A stretch of DNA of 64,000 nucleotides from Verrucomicrobiota bacterium (GCA_014584295.1 JACTNC010000017.1:19497-83496); one strand, 5' to 3'. Shown: positions 32,729 to 41,409, counted from the first letter of the stretch. Made by a program: numbers and translations. The notes: generated by a model from the sequence alone, not told the origin.

Positions 32729-33180
32729 GTTTTGGTTTTGGGGCCTAGTCGTCGCTCCAGGTTCTTTGATCCCATGCGGGCGGGTAATGCCGCCTGCTGA
32801 CATGCAGTCCTGGAGAGGAAAGTCCGGACACCGCAGGGCACGATGCCGCACGAGCGTAACCGCAAGTGCGGGCGTCACGTTTCAAGGCGTGGCGACGGAA
32901 AGTGTCACAGAAACTCAAACCGCCTGACGGGAGCTTCGGCTCCGGTCGGGCAAGGGTGAAAAGGTGGGGTAAGAGCCCACCGCGCCGACAGCGATGAAGG
33001 CGGCACGAAAAACCCCATCGGGTGCAAGGCAAAATAGGCAACTGGGCGGCCCGTCCGATAGTTGCGGGTATGCCGCACTTCGCGAAAGCGGAGCGCCGGC
33101 GCAAGCTGGCGAGAGAAATGGCGACTGAAGCGCCGAGAGGCGTGGAACAGAATCCGGCTTACCGGCCCCAAAACCAAACC
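32729..33180 (+). ncRNA. rnpB: RNase P RNA (class A)
   Basis: The catalytic RNA of RNase P, which matures tRNA 5' ends. The universal core GAGGAAAGTCCGGAC starts at about 32814. The conserved 3' core ACAGAATCCGGCTTACCGG is at 33148-33166. The P1 helix is long: a 5' strand ending TTTTGGTTTTGGGGCC (to 32745) pairs with GGCCCCAAAACCAAACC at 33164-33180. Length about 450 nt is at the large end of bacterial A-type RNAs. rpsT follows 64 bp downstream. Ends are set from P1 pairing and could be off by a few bases. Confidence 0.93.
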
Positions 33181-33244
33181 CATTTCCCCCTTGACTCCTG
33201 AGGCTTGGTCTGGGTTTTTGGCCGGCTATCAATCTCACTCAGCT

Positions 33245-33526
33245 ATGGCCAATACCAAATCCGCCATCAAGGCCGCCCGTAAATCCGCCCGCTTCACCAC
33301 CCGCAACCGTGCGGTTCAGACCCGTTTGAAGACGCTTCACAAGAAGTTTGAGCAGGCTGTGGCCAAGGGTGACCTTGATGGGATCAAGGCGGCCGGCAGT
33401 CTCTATGCTTCAGCGATGGATCGTGCGACCAAGTCCGGAGTCGTGCACCGCAATGCCGCGGCACGTGCAAAGAGCCACATCGCGAAGCACTCCCGCCCGA
33501 AAGCGGCCGCTGCGACAGCAAGCTGA
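33245..33526 (+). CDS. rpsT: 30S ribosomal protein S20
   Basis: This 93-residue small-subunit protein binds 16S rRNA early in assembly. Its start MANTKSAIKAARKSARFTTR and the following lysine/arginine-rich helices (RLKTLHKKFEQAV, GVVHRNAAARAKSHIAKH) are typical. The start at 33245 is the ATG giving this canonical N-terminus; a longer frame from 33062 runs through rnpB and is rejected. A strong intrinsic terminator follows. Confidence 0.96.
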   Translation: MANTKSAIKAARKSARFTTRNRAVQTRLKTLHKKFEQAVAKGDLDGIKAAGSLYASAMDRATKSGVVHRNAAARAKSHIAKHSRPKAAAATAS

Positions 33527-33551
33527 GGCGATTCCCGGTTTTTCAGAATAG

Positions 33552-33586
33552 AGCCCCGTGCCAAAAGAAGGCGCGGGGCTTTTTCG
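33552..33586 (+). terminator. Rho-independent terminator after rpsT
   Basis: The hairpin AGCCCCGTGCC, loop AAAAGAA, GGCGCGGGGCT is followed by TTTTTC, ending transcription ~25 bp after the rpsT stop. Confidence 0.88.
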
Positions 33587-33654
33587 TGTGCGGGTCAGCG
33601 TTCAACGTTTGCCGCTTGTTGGGGTATTATGGGATGACCCTTTCCAAGAAAAGA

Positions 33655-34572
33655 TTAGAGGTTGGCACCGTGTTCATTCCTTACCAACAGGCGCTGGCAC
33701 AACTCCATAAGGCGGGTGCGCAGGGCGTCGGCGCGGAGGGAGAATTGGCGCTGGAATTGCTCGAATTCGCTGCGGCCGGCGGGGGTTTCTATCGGAATCG
33801 GATCGAAATGGAGCGAGCGTAGGTCGTAGGGGCTAGCCCGCATGTCGACTTCCCGGATCTCGCGCGCGAGTTCAAAGCAGTCTGCGAGCAGATCGGAAGG
33901 CGTGTACGGCGCCAGCTTGAAGGCCCATTTGTAGAGGTCCATGTTCGCGTGCAGGCAGCCGCGCTGCTCTAGGGCCGGCACGGATTCCCGTGAGGGCTGG
34001 TTCCGATTCAGCGGGACGGCGGGTGCGGTGAAGAATCGGAAGGCATCGAAATGGGTGCAGGAAAGGCTGCCGCGTTCGACCACCGCGGCAATGCCATCGG
34101 CGTCGAACCGAAGCGGCCACGCATTGTGGCGGATTTCCTGCGGAGATTGACGGTACACCATCGCCCATTCGTGCAGACCGTGACATCCGAAGAAAGCCGG
34201 TCGCGCCTTCATCGCGGTGAGCAGGTCGAGCAGCCATTGGACGAAAATCCGGCGCTTGTCCGGAAGGCGGGAAAGATCGAGCTGAACTCCCTCGTCGGTT
34301 TCCCGGTACTCGGGCCAGCGCAGAAACTCGCGCGCCGATTCGCCCTCGAGGAGCACATCCGGACCGGGATGCCACTGCCTGAGCCAGGCGGGCCGGAACG
34401 CGTAGTAGCTGAAGAGGAAATCCCAAACCGGATGTTTTTCCCCCCGAGTGGCACGTTCCTGATGCGGATCGAGCCACTGCCGCATGCGTTCGACATGAGC
34501 CTGCTGACGCCCGCGCCACTCGACAGCGGAGAGACGGGTGATAGCGACGTTGCTGTTTGACGGGGCAACCAT
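33655..34572 (-). CDS. Uncharacterised protein often labelled 3-methyladenine DNA glycosylase
   Basis: This ~305-residue protein contains conserved blocks GEKHPVWDFLFSYYAFRP, FGCHGLHEWAMVYRQSP, SCTHFDAFRFFTAPAVPLNR, GCLHANMDLYKWAFKLAP and DMRASPYDLRS. They match a family found in actinobacteria and others that databases name 3-methyladenine DNA glycosylase. I see no helix-hairpin-helix or AlkA/Tag-type motif that would prove glycosylase activity, so the name should be treated as provisional. The start at 34572 (MVAPSNSNV) avoids a ~64-bp overlap with yhbY. It converges with rpsT. Confidence 0.75.
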   Translation of the reverse strand: MVAPSNSNVAITRLSAVEWRGRQQAHVERMRQWLDPHQERATRGEKHPVWDFLFSYYAFRPAWLRQWHPGPDVLLEGESAREFLRWPEYRETDEGVQLDLSRLPDKRRIFVQWLLDLLTAMKARPAFFGCHGLHEWAMVYRQSPQEIRHNAWPLRFDADGIAAVVERGSLSCTHFDAFRFFTAPAVPLNRNQPSRESVPALEQRGCLHANMDLYKWAFKLAPYTPSDLLADCFELAREIREVDMRASPYDLRSLHFDPIPIETPAGRSEFEQFQRQFSLRADALRTRLMELCQRLLVRNEHGANL

Positions 34573-34598
34573 TCCGGTGCGCCAAGAGAGGTGTCGCC

Positions 34599-34886
34599 TC
34601 AGGAACCGGGTGTTTCGCCCGGGCGATAGAAAAGCGCGGTCGCGCCGACGGCTCCGACGCATGCACTCTCACTCGCAAGCGCAAGAGCTGCTGTGAGCGT
34701 GGCGCGTTCATGTCGATCCGCCGCAGTGAAGCGCACCTTGACCAACGCGTGTGCGGCGAGCAGGTCGCGAAGGGATTGAACGACGGCCTCGGACGCACCC
34801 TCGCGCCCGATTTTCAGGGAGGGTTCGAGGGTTTGGCCGCGGCCGCGAAGCCGGCTTTTTTCGGCGCCCGTGAGTGTGGGTATCAT
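34599..34886 (-). CDS. yhbY: YhbY family RNA-binding protein (CRM domain)
   Basis: This 95-residue CRM-domain protein has the N-terminal TGAEKSRLRGRGQTLEPSLK, the GxxG-like loop IGREGASEAVVQSL, then ALVKVRFTAADRHE and GATALFYRP. YhbY associates with pre-50S ribosomal particles. It lies just upstream of the 33655 gene, on the same strand with ~26 bp between them, and 32 bp after the FKBP gene, so the three may be cotranscribed. Confidence 0.92.
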   Translation of the reverse strand: MIPTLTGAEKSRLRGRGQTLEPSLKIGREGASEAVVQSLRDLLAAHALVKVRFTAADRHERATLTAALALASESACVGAVGATALFYRPGETPGS

Positions 34887-34918
34887 CCTTGAAATGGCTG
34901 CGGACCGCAGGGGATCCT

Positions 34919-35455
34919 TTATTGGAAATCGATCAGTTCGACGTGAAAGATGAGGCCTGCCTTCGGAGGAATCATCTTGCCCTGGCCCCGTTCGCCGTAA
35001 GCCAGCCAGTAGGGGATTGCGAGGGTCCTTTTTTCACCGCGGTGCATCGTCTGGATGGCCTCGTCCCAACCCGCGATGACGCGTCCCACCCCGATTTGCA
35101 CCCTCAGCGGCCCCTGGCCGCGATCATAACTGCTGTCGAATTTGGTGCCGTCAAACAGCCGACCCTCGTAGTGCACGGTGACCCACTGACCCTTCTTCGG
35201 GGTGGCGTCGCCCGTCCCCGGATCGCGGATGATGTAGCGCATGCCTGACTTGGTTTCATGGGCGCTTGCGAAATCCCGCGCGAGGACGGCTGCCTCATCA
35301 TGGCTCCACTGTGGGTGTTTTGCCGCGAGCGCCTCCCGCATCGCGCTGTTGATGGGAGTTCCGGGGTCGTCGCGCTGCAGCCAGCCTTGGCGGACAACGA
35401 TCGCGATGCTCGCGAGGATCAGACCGAGACCGGCCAGGACAATGACATTGCGCAT
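34919..35455 (-). CDS. FKBP-type peptidyl-prolyl cis-trans isomerase
   Basis: This 178-residue protein has an N-terminal membrane anchor or signal (MRNVIVLAGLGLILASIAIV) and a C-terminal FKBP domain: VTVHYEGRLFDGTKFDSSYD, GVGRVIAGWDEAIQTMHRGE, IPYWLAYGERGQG, IPPKAGLIFHVELIDF. FKBPs speed prolyl isomerisation during protein folding; this one would act outside the cytoplasm. It leads the group FKBP-yhbY-33655 gene on the minus strand. Confidence 0.93.
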   Translation of the reverse strand: MRNVIVLAGLGLILASIAIVVRQGWLQRDDPGTPINSAMREALAAKHPQWSHDEAAVLARDFASAHETKSGMRYIIRDPGTGDATPKKGQWVTVHYEGRLFDGTKFDSSYDRGQGPLRVQIGVGRVIAGWDEAIQTMHRGEKRTLAIPYWLAYGERGQGKMIPPKAGLIFHVELIDFQ

Positions 35456-35730
35456 GGAGAAAGGAGTTGAAAGGAACCAGTCTGAGCCGGCGACCGGTAA
35501 AGTGCAAATCCGGGATTATGGACCCGAAACGCATTGGATTTCGCGCCAATCCGTTCACTGGAAAACGCATGTCACCACTTGAATTGAGTTTCCACCGCCG
35601 GATTCATGGTCCTCTTGGAAGAGCAGCAATCCCCACGTTTGACTTCACCTGTCACTTGACGCGCCTTGAATGGGATGAGGCAAGTCCGCGCGTCATGCGG
35701 GCAGCCTGCCAGACAGGGGATTGAAACTCG

Positions 35731-36726
35731 ATGCCAGATCTCCCTCATTTTCTCGTCATTGGATGCGGTTCAATTGGTGAACGGCATGTGCGCACTTTCC
35801 TCGCAACCGGGCGGTGCAAGATCACGGCATGCGACAACTCCGCTGCCATTGCTGAACGCATGGCAGCGCGCTACGGAGTTGAAACCGCTTCCGATTGGGA
35901 GAGTTGCCTCACGAGGCCCGGATTGACGGGCGTCGTGATCGCGACACCTGCCCCCTTGCACATTGGCATGGCGATGCGTGCCCTCAGCGCGGGACTCCAT
36001 GTGCTGATTGAAAAACCGCTGTCCATCGACCTGAGTGATTGTGACGCACTTCTCCGGAAGCGGGATGGAAGCGGGAAATTTGTTGGGGTCGCCTATATCC
36101 ATCATTTTCAGCCTGCCTTGGTGCAGGCACGCGACTTCCTTCATGCAGGGAGCTTTGGTCCGTTGAAACACATTGTGGTGAATACGGGTCACCACTTTCC
36201 CACAGCCCGGCCGGCCTATCGCACGATCTATTATCGTGATCATGCGCAGGGGGGAGGAGCGATTCAGGATGCACTCACGCACATGGGCAATGCGGTTGAG
36301 TGGGTGGCCGGACCTGCAACGCGCGTTAGTTGCGATGCGAGTCATCAGGTGCTGGAAGGTGTCAGCGTTGAGGACACTGTAAATGTTGCTGCACGCCATG
36401 GAGACGTGCTTGTCAGCTATTCCTTGAATCAATTTCAGAGCTTCAATGAAACCCGTCTTGATTTTCATGCCCTTCGCGGATCGGTGCGCGTCGAATTGCA
36501 TGCCCAGCGTTGGGGCTCGTGTGCGCTTGGAGCCGATGCATGGACCTGGCATTCCTGCCCGATTGCCGATCGGGATCAACTGTTCGTCTCGCAGGCATAT
36601 GCGTTTCTCGATGCGTGTGAGGGCAGGCCCAATGCCCTTTGCACGCTGGAAGAAGGAATCCAGACTCTTCGTTTCAACCTTGCGGCGCTGAAGTCGTGCC
36701 GCGATCAGCAGCCAGTCACTCCATGA
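35731..36726 (+). CDS. Gfo/Idh/MocA family oxidoreductase
   Basis: This 331-residue NAD(P)-dependent sugar oxidoreductase has the Rossmann start FLVIGCGSIGERHVRTF, the family block HVLIEKPLSIDLSDC (EKP, with catalytic-region Lys) and a C-terminal alpha/beta domain with GGGAIQDALTHMGNAVEW. It heads a plus-strand cluster of five oxidoreductases; its stop overlaps the next start by 4 bp (ATGA). Members oxidise or epimerise sugars, inositols and sugar acids. The actual substrate is unknown. Confidence 0.88.
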   Translation: MPDLPHFLVIGCGSIGERHVRTFLATGRCKITACDNSAAIAERMAARYGVETASDWESCLTRPGLTGVVIATPAPLHIGMAMRALSAGLHVLIEKPLSIDLSDCDALLRKRDGSGKFVGVAYIHHFQPALVQARDFLHAGSFGPLKHIVVNTGHHFPTARPAYRTIYYRDHAQGGGAIQDALTHMGNAVEWVAGPATRVSCDASHQVLEGVSVEDTVNVAARHGDVLVSYSLNQFQSFNETRLDFHALRGSVRVELHAQRWGSCALGADAWTWHSCPIADRDQLFVSQAYAFLDACEGRPNALCTLEEGIQTLRFNLAALKSCRDQQPVTP

Positions 36727-37502
36727 GCCATTCAGAAAACGGTTTCAATCTCAAGGACCGGATCGTTATCCTGACCGGTGGCGCAGGCCTGTACGGAAGA
36801 GGGCTGGCACGGCAAGTTGCCTCGGCCGGCGCGACGCTCATCCTGGCTTCCCGGAATATGGCAGCCCTTCAGGCGGTTGCCGATGAGGAGAACGCCGCCG
36901 GACATCACGTGCACGCCTTCCCGCTTGACCAGGGGGACGAGCATTCCGTGCTGGCACTTCGGGACAATGTCCTTTCCAAGTTCGGGCGCATCGACGGTCT
37001 GGTCAACAATGCCGTGGCGCGGCCCATGAAGACTCCGGATGCCCCTCTCTCCGACTGGGAGGAATCGATGAAGACGAATGCCACGGGCCTGTTCGCGATC
37101 ACGCGCGCCGTCGGCGATGTGATGGCAGCGCGTGGTGCTGGCAGCATCGTCAATATCGGTTCCATCCAGGGCATGGTCGGCCCGGATTACACCCTGTACG
37201 AAGGGCTCGGCATGAACGCCATCCCGGACTACTTTTTTCATAAGGCCGGCATGGTGAATCTCACCCGCTTTTTTGCCGCTCGCTATGGCCCTCGCGGCGT
37301 TCGCGTGAATTGCCTCTCGCCCGGTGGATTTCTCAGCGGACAGCCGGCCGAATTCATCAAGCGCTACGTGCGTGAGACCTACCTGCAACGCATGGCCGAC
37401 GATCAAGATCTCGGAGGGCCGGTTGTATTTTTCCTGAGTGATGCCTCACGCTACGTGACGGGGACCAATCTGCCCGTCGACGGCGGTTACACGGCACATT
37501 AG
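36723..37502 (+). CDS. Short-chain dehydrogenase/reductase
   Basis: This 259-residue SDR has the NAD-binding GGAGLYGRGLARQ, NNAV (NNAG variant), the catalytic Ser in VNIGSIQG and a C-terminal VNCLSPGGFLS. The usual YxxxK triad is not in normal form: the segment reads FFHKAGMVNLTRF, with Phe in place of the Tyr. That either changes the catalytic residue or means the tyrosine lies elsewhere. The gene overlaps the Gfo/Idh gene by 4 bp; a longer frame from 36639 is rejected because it overlaps that gene. Likely acts on the same substrate pathway. Confidence 0.85.
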   Translation: MSHSENGFNLKDRIVILTGGAGLYGRGLARQVASAGATLILASRNMAALQAVADEENAAGHHVHAFPLDQGDEHSVLALRDNVLSKFGRIDGLVNNAVARPMKTPDAPLSDWEESMKTNATGLFAITRAVGDVMAARGAGSIVNIGSIQGMVGPDYTLYEGLGMNAIPDYFFHKAGMVNLTRFFAARYGPRGVRVNCLSPGGFLSGQPAEFIKRYVRETYLQRMADDQDLGGPVVFFLSDASRYVTGTNLPVDGGYTAH

Positions 37503-37544
37503 ACGGTGATTGATTGTTCAAGTAGAAAGCAGATTCCACACATC

Positions 37545-38312
37545 ATGAAAACAGGCCGACTCGAAAATCTGACAAGCATTGTCACCGGCGGATCCTCCGG
37601 CTTCGGTGAAACCATTTGCCGCACTTTTGTTCAGGAAGGTGCGCGCGTCATAATCGCCGACATTAATGAAACAGCAGGCCGGAAGCTGGCAGATAGCTTG
37701 AATTCCGGGCAGATCCGCGCCGAGTTCATTCGTACCGATGTCAGCTGTTCAGGGGAGATGAAGGCTGCGGTTGAAAGGGCCGTCACGTTGTTCGGTCGCC
37801 TCGACATCATGGTCAACAATGCCGGCATGAGTCATCCAAATCAGCCGATGTTGGAGGTGTCAGAGAAGCTTTTTGATCGTCTCTTCGACGTCAATGTGAA
37901 GAGCCTCTATCATTCCGCGATCCATTGTGTTCCGGTATTTCGACGTCTCGGCGGTGGCTGTTTCATAAATATCGGTTCGACGGCGGCCGTTCGCCCCCGA
38001 CCCGGTCTGTGTTGGTACAGCGGCAGCAAAGGAGCCGTGAACCTGCTCACCAAAGCGATGGCTGTGGAATTGGCTCCCGATCAGATCAGGGTCAACGCGA
38101 TCAATCCCTCCCTCGGTGAAACGCCGCTGCTGGCAACGTTCCTCGGCGGCTCTGATTCGCCGGAGGTACGCAACCGATTCCTCCCGTCGATTCCGCTTGG
38201 CCGGTTCTGCCAGCCCGCAGACGTCGCGAACGCCGCCGTGCATCTCGCGGATCCCCGCTCCAGTTTCATAACAGGCGTCTGCATGGAAGTCGATGGGGGC
38301 CGTTGCATATAG
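37545..38312 (+). CDS. Short-chain dehydrogenase/reductase, FabG-like
   Basis: This 255-residue SDR has the classic motifs: VTGGSSGFGETICRTF (TGxxxGxG), NNAGMSHPN, the catalytic Ser in INIGSTAAV, YSGSKGAVNLL (YxxxK) and INPSLGETPLL. It starts at 37545 (MKTGRLENL); an upstream GTG at 37506 gives a non-family lead. The C-terminal DGGRCI closes the domain. It follows the other SDR by ~40 bp in the same operon. NAD(P) preference is not clear: an Asp follows beta-2 (VIIADINET), favouring NAD. Confidence 0.9.
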   Translation: MKTGRLENLTSIVTGGSSGFGETICRTFVQEGARVIIADINETAGRKLADSLNSGQIRAEFIRTDVSCSGEMKAAVERAVTLFGRLDIMVNNAGMSHPNQPMLEVSEKLFDRLFDVNVKSLYHSAIHCVPVFRRLGGGCFINIGSTAAVRPRPGLCWYSGSKGAVNLLTKAMAVELAPDQIRVNAINPSLGETPLLATFLGGSDSPEVRNRFLPSIPLGRFCQPADVANAAVHLADPRSSFITGVCMEVDGGRCI

Positions 38313-38363
38313 GCGCGGATCGGCGAAATTCTCTCAAGCAAGGCGCCCGACTCCCCGTTTACG

Positions 38364-39791
38364 ATGAAATCTTCCTATCCGCTCTATCTGGCAAATCGCC
38401 CGCAGCAGCCAAACGACTCGCTTGAAGTTACTGACAAGTATTCGGATCGAGTCGTTGCCCGGGTTCCCCTTGCGGATGCACCCATGATCGATTGTGCCAT
38501 CCAGGCTGCCGTGCAGGCAGAGTCGCCGATGCGATTGATGCCGCCCTATGAACGCCGCGCAGTTCTCGAGCACTGCGTTGCGCGGTTTACTGAGCGCAGG
38601 GAGGAGTTGGCCAAAGCCCTCTGCATCGAGGCGGGCAAGCCGATTCGAGACAGCCGGGGCGAAGTCAATCGTCTGATTGAAACTTTCCGATTGGCCGCGG
38701 ATGAGGCCACTCGCATGGGAGGTGAGATCATCAACCTGGAGTTGTCTCCGAGGTCCCGCGGCTATCGCGGCATGTTTCGCAGGGTTCCCATTGGAGCCTG
38801 TTCCTTCATCTCGCCATTCAACTTTCCGCTCAATCTGGCTGCGCACAAGATCGCGCCGGCAATTGCCGTCGGATGTCCGTTTGTCCTGAAACCCGCGAGC
38901 CGCACGCCGATTGGCGCGCTGCTGATCGGGGAAGTCCTGGCGGAGACCCAACTGCCGCCAGGAGCTTTTTCAATTCTCCCCTGTCTCCGGGACGGGGCGG
39001 ACCTCTTTACCACGGATGATCGCCTGAAGCTCCTGAGTTTTACCGGTTCTCCGGAGGTCGGTTGGAATCTGAAGGCGCGTGCTGGCAAGAAGAAGGTAGT
39101 TCTGGAACTCGGCGGCAATGCGGCATGCGTTGTTGAACCGGATTGGCATGACCTCGACGAGGCCGTGAGGCGTATAGCCTACGGCGCATTTTATCAAAGC
39201 GGACAAAGTTGCATCAGCGTGCAACGCATCCTTGTCCACACTTCCATCTACGACAGGTTCCGCGATGCCCTCGTGAAGCATACGCGTGGGTTGGTTGCAG
39301 GTGATCCCAAGGATGAGAGCACCTTCGTGGGGCCGCTCATATCAGAAAGCGAAGCGGTACGTTTGGAGGGCTGGCTTCACGACGCGCTTTCCAAGGGAGC
39401 AAACCTGCTGTGCGGAGGCCGACGCGAGAAGGCGATCATGGATGCCACGCTGCTCGAGAAGGTCGCTGATGGTTCTCCCCTCTGGGAGCAGGAAGTCTTT
39501 GGACCGATCGCGGCCCTGCGCCCGTACAAGGATTTCAACGAGGCTCTGCAGCTCGTCAATCGCAGCAAGTTCGGGCTGCAGGCGGGAATTTTTACGCGCG
39601 ATCTGTACAAGATGCAGCAGGCGTGGGACGAACTCGAAGTCGGCGGCGTGATCATTGGCGACGTTCCCTCCTGGCGGGTGGACAACATGCCCTATGGCGG
39701 CGTCAAGGACAGCGGGTTCGGCAGGGAAGGCGTGCGATTCGCCATGGAGGACATGACAGAAATCCGGCAACTGGTCATCCGCACGCCCTAG
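38364..39791 (+). CDS. Aldehyde dehydrogenase family protein (lactaldehyde/glyceraldehyde-3-phosphate type)
   Basis: This 475-residue NAD(P)-dependent aldehyde dehydrogenase has ACSFISPFNFPLNLAAHKIA, the Rossmann SFTGSPEVGW, the general-base Glu in VLELGGNAACVV, the catalytic Cys in YQSGQSCISVQRI, and the C-terminal PYGGVKDSGFGREG. It is closest by pattern to bacterial lactaldehyde-type enzymes. It would oxidise the aldehyde made by cleavage or dehydrogenation steps in this cluster. It lies ~50 bp after the second SDR. Confidence 0.92.
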   Translation: MKSSYPLYLANRPQQPNDSLEVTDKYSDRVVARVPLADAPMIDCAIQAAVQAESPMRLMPPYERRAVLEHCVARFTERREELAKALCIEAGKPIRDSRGEVNRLIETFRLAADEATRMGGEIINLELSPRSRGYRGMFRRVPIGACSFISPFNFPLNLAAHKIAPAIAVGCPFVLKPASRTPIGALLIGEVLAETQLPPGAFSILPCLRDGADLFTTDDRLKLLSFTGSPEVGWNLKARAGKKKVVLELGGNAACVVEPDWHDLDEAVRRIAYGAFYQSGQSCISVQRILVHTSIYDRFRDALVKHTRGLVAGDPKDESTFVGPLISESEAVRLEGWLHDALSKGANLLCGGRREKAIMDATLLEKVADGSPLWEQEVFGPIAALRPYKDFNEALQLVNRSKFGLQAGIFTRDLYKMQQAWDELEVGGVIIGDVPSWRVDNMPYGGVKDSGFGREGVRFAMEDMTEIRQLVIRTP

Positions 39792-39902
39792 GGCTATGCT
39801 TCCGAAGCAGGGGCCCCATGGAATTGCATTGTCGCGACTCGTTCGACTAATCTCCTCTTCCAGACGCGACGATTCGTTGCAGCAAGGCTCTCACACGATC
39901 CC

Positions 39903-40811
39903 ATGAATCGGCAACCTCCCGCGCCCCAATCGCTTCATTTCCCGCTCTCTCGCATTTCCCTGGGAAGCGCCACGTTTGGCCGGGAGATCGATTCGAACGC
40001 GGCCTTCGCGATGATGGATCATGCGGTCGCGCGAGGAATCGCGCTCTTCGATACGGCTGCCAACTATTCGGGTGGCACTTCGGAGCGCATCATCGGGCAG
40101 TGGCTTGCCGCACGTGGTGCGCTATCTGCCAGGCCCGCGGTGGCGACCAAACTTTTCCCTCCCTACACGACGGCGACGATTGAATCGGGCACGGCTGCAA
40201 GCATGCAACGGCTTGGGGTTGAGATTCTCGATTTGCTGTATCTGCACAAATGGGATGCCGCAGTCGAGAGTCCCGCGGTTCTCAGCGCGTTCGACAGGCT
40301 GGTCCGCACCGGACGCGTGCGCAGCATCGGAGTGAGCAATTTTACGGGCGGGCAGTTACGGGACCTGATCCTCCTCCAGAAGCGCCTGGGCATTGTTCCC
40401 ATCACGGTGCTTCAAAACAACCACAACCTTGCCGTGCGTGAGTGCGAGGCTCCCATTCGTGAATTCTGTTCTTCGGAGGGCATCACGATCATCAGCTACA
40501 GCCCCCTCGGCGCCGGCTACCTGACCGGCAAACATATCGGAGGTGTGCAACCCGGTTCCCGTTTTGACGTCATGCCGGGCCATCAGGCGATCTACCTGCA
40601 GCCCGATTCGGAGGCGCGACTGCGACGCCTGGCCGATCTCTCGGCCCGGTGCAGTCGGTCCATGAGCCATCTCGCCCTGGTCTGGGCGCTGCAACAGCCA
40701 GGCATCGGTTCGACGCTGGTGGGAGGGCGAACTCCCGGTCATATCGATCAGGCCTTCGCAGCACTGGCAGAACAGGATCCCGCAGTCCTTCAGGAACTGG
40801 CCATGCTCTGA
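39903..40811 (+). CDS. Aldo/keto reductase
   Basis: This 302-residue NAD(P)H-dependent oxidoreductase of the AKR superfamily has LFDTAANYSGGTSERIIGQW (catalytic Asp/Tyr), VATKLFPPY (catalytic Lys region), LDLLYLHKWDA (His) and IGVSNFTGGQLRDL. It closes the oxidoreductase cluster, ~110 bp after the aldehyde dehydrogenase. A dehydrogenase role on a deoxy-sugar or sugar lactone precursor is possible but not shown. Confidence 0.9.
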   Translation: MNRQPPAPQSLHFPLSRISLGSATFGREIDSNAAFAMMDHAVARGIALFDTAANYSGGTSERIIGQWLAARGALSARPAVATKLFPPYTTATIESGTAASMQRLGVEILDLLYLHKWDAAVESPAVLSAFDRLVRTGRVRSIGVSNFTGGQLRDLILLQKRLGIVPITVLQNNHNLAVRECEAPIREFCSSEGITIISYSPLGAGYLTGKHIGGVQPGSRFDVMPGHQAIYLQPDSEARLRRLADLSARCSRSMSHLALVWALQQPGIGSTLVGGRTPGHIDQAFAALAEQDPAVLQELAML

Positions 40812-40853
40812 CCCAGGTAGAGCGAATTAGGCAAGCGGTTTGACAGCATTGCG

Positions 40854-40877
40854 ATGTCCGACATCGTTGTCGGACAT
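40854..40877. promoter_or_regulatory. Candidate antitoxin operator overlapping the start codon
   Basis: A perfect 10-bp inverted repeat ATGTCCGACA-TCGT-TGTCGGACAT spans the start codon of the Phd-like gene (ATG at 40876). A second, nested palindrome CGATGT-CCG-ACATCG (40852-40866) shares its left arm. Phd-type antitoxins repress their own promoters at such sites, so autorepression is likely. Confidence 0.6.
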
Positions 40878-41181
40878 GAAGACCTTTTCCGTCCGAGACC
40901 TAGACCGTCACCCCGGGCAGGTTCTGGCCGCCGCGGATCGCGACGGTATAGCGCGGGTGCGCAGCCGCACGGGCCGAAGCTATGCTGTACGTCCCGAACC
41001 TTCACCTACCACCGCACCCGATTGGGCCGGCTTCGCCGGGCGCCGCCGCGCCGCGTTGGCTCGTTCTGAGCAGAGGGTGATCGGGCCCAGGCTGGCCGCC
41101 AAACTCGACGGAGAGCATCGCTCCCCACGCCCCCTCAAACCTTACTCCCCTAAACAGGGAAATATAGTTGTCGTTGCATGA
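40876..41181 (+). CDS. Phd/YefM-like antitoxin, apparently without its toxin
   Basis: This 101-residue protein begins MKTFSVRDLDRHPGQVLAAA, a Phd/YefM-type DNA-binding N-terminus (usual form MxxxSVxELxxxxxxxL), with VRSRTGRSYAVRP closing the fold. Its C-terminus is Arg-rich and less typical. A palindrome covers the start codon. No PIN, RelE or Doc-like toxin frame follows in the next 250 bp; the downstream DNA holds a decayed DUF6036-type pair instead. It may be an orphan repressor or antitoxin. Confidence 0.72.
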   Translation: MKTFSVRDLDRHPGQVLAAADRDGIARVRSRTGRSYAVRPEPSPTTAPDWAGFAGRRRAALARSEQRVIGPRLAAKLDGEHRSPRPLKPYSPKQGNIVVVA

Positions 41182-41409
41182 GCCAGACTCCTAACTCGAC
41201 GAAGTGCTTTGAAGACGTTGTATCCTCACGTCTGACAACAGCTATCAGACCGATCCCGCAGTGTTGAAGGGGATAGAGTGATCAGGATCCACTTTACTAG
41301 GCACAGCCGGACCCGATCGACAGCCGTATCAGACGAACCCACCTGGCACCGCGCCGAGATTGACCTCCCCCTCCTCCGATTCTAGGTTTGAATACAGATA
41401 AAATACCGT
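41182..41409. other. Degraded stretch between toxin-antitoxin remnants
   Basis: No intact gene, RNA gene or long repeat is seen. The sequence lies between an orphan antitoxin and a broken gene pair and is likely residue of an older accessory locus. Confidence 0.4.

Noticed and set aside
33062..33244. N-terminal extension of rpsT starting within rnpB
   Set aside because: This part is the 3' half of RNase P RNA; the ATG at 33245 gives the canonical S20 start.
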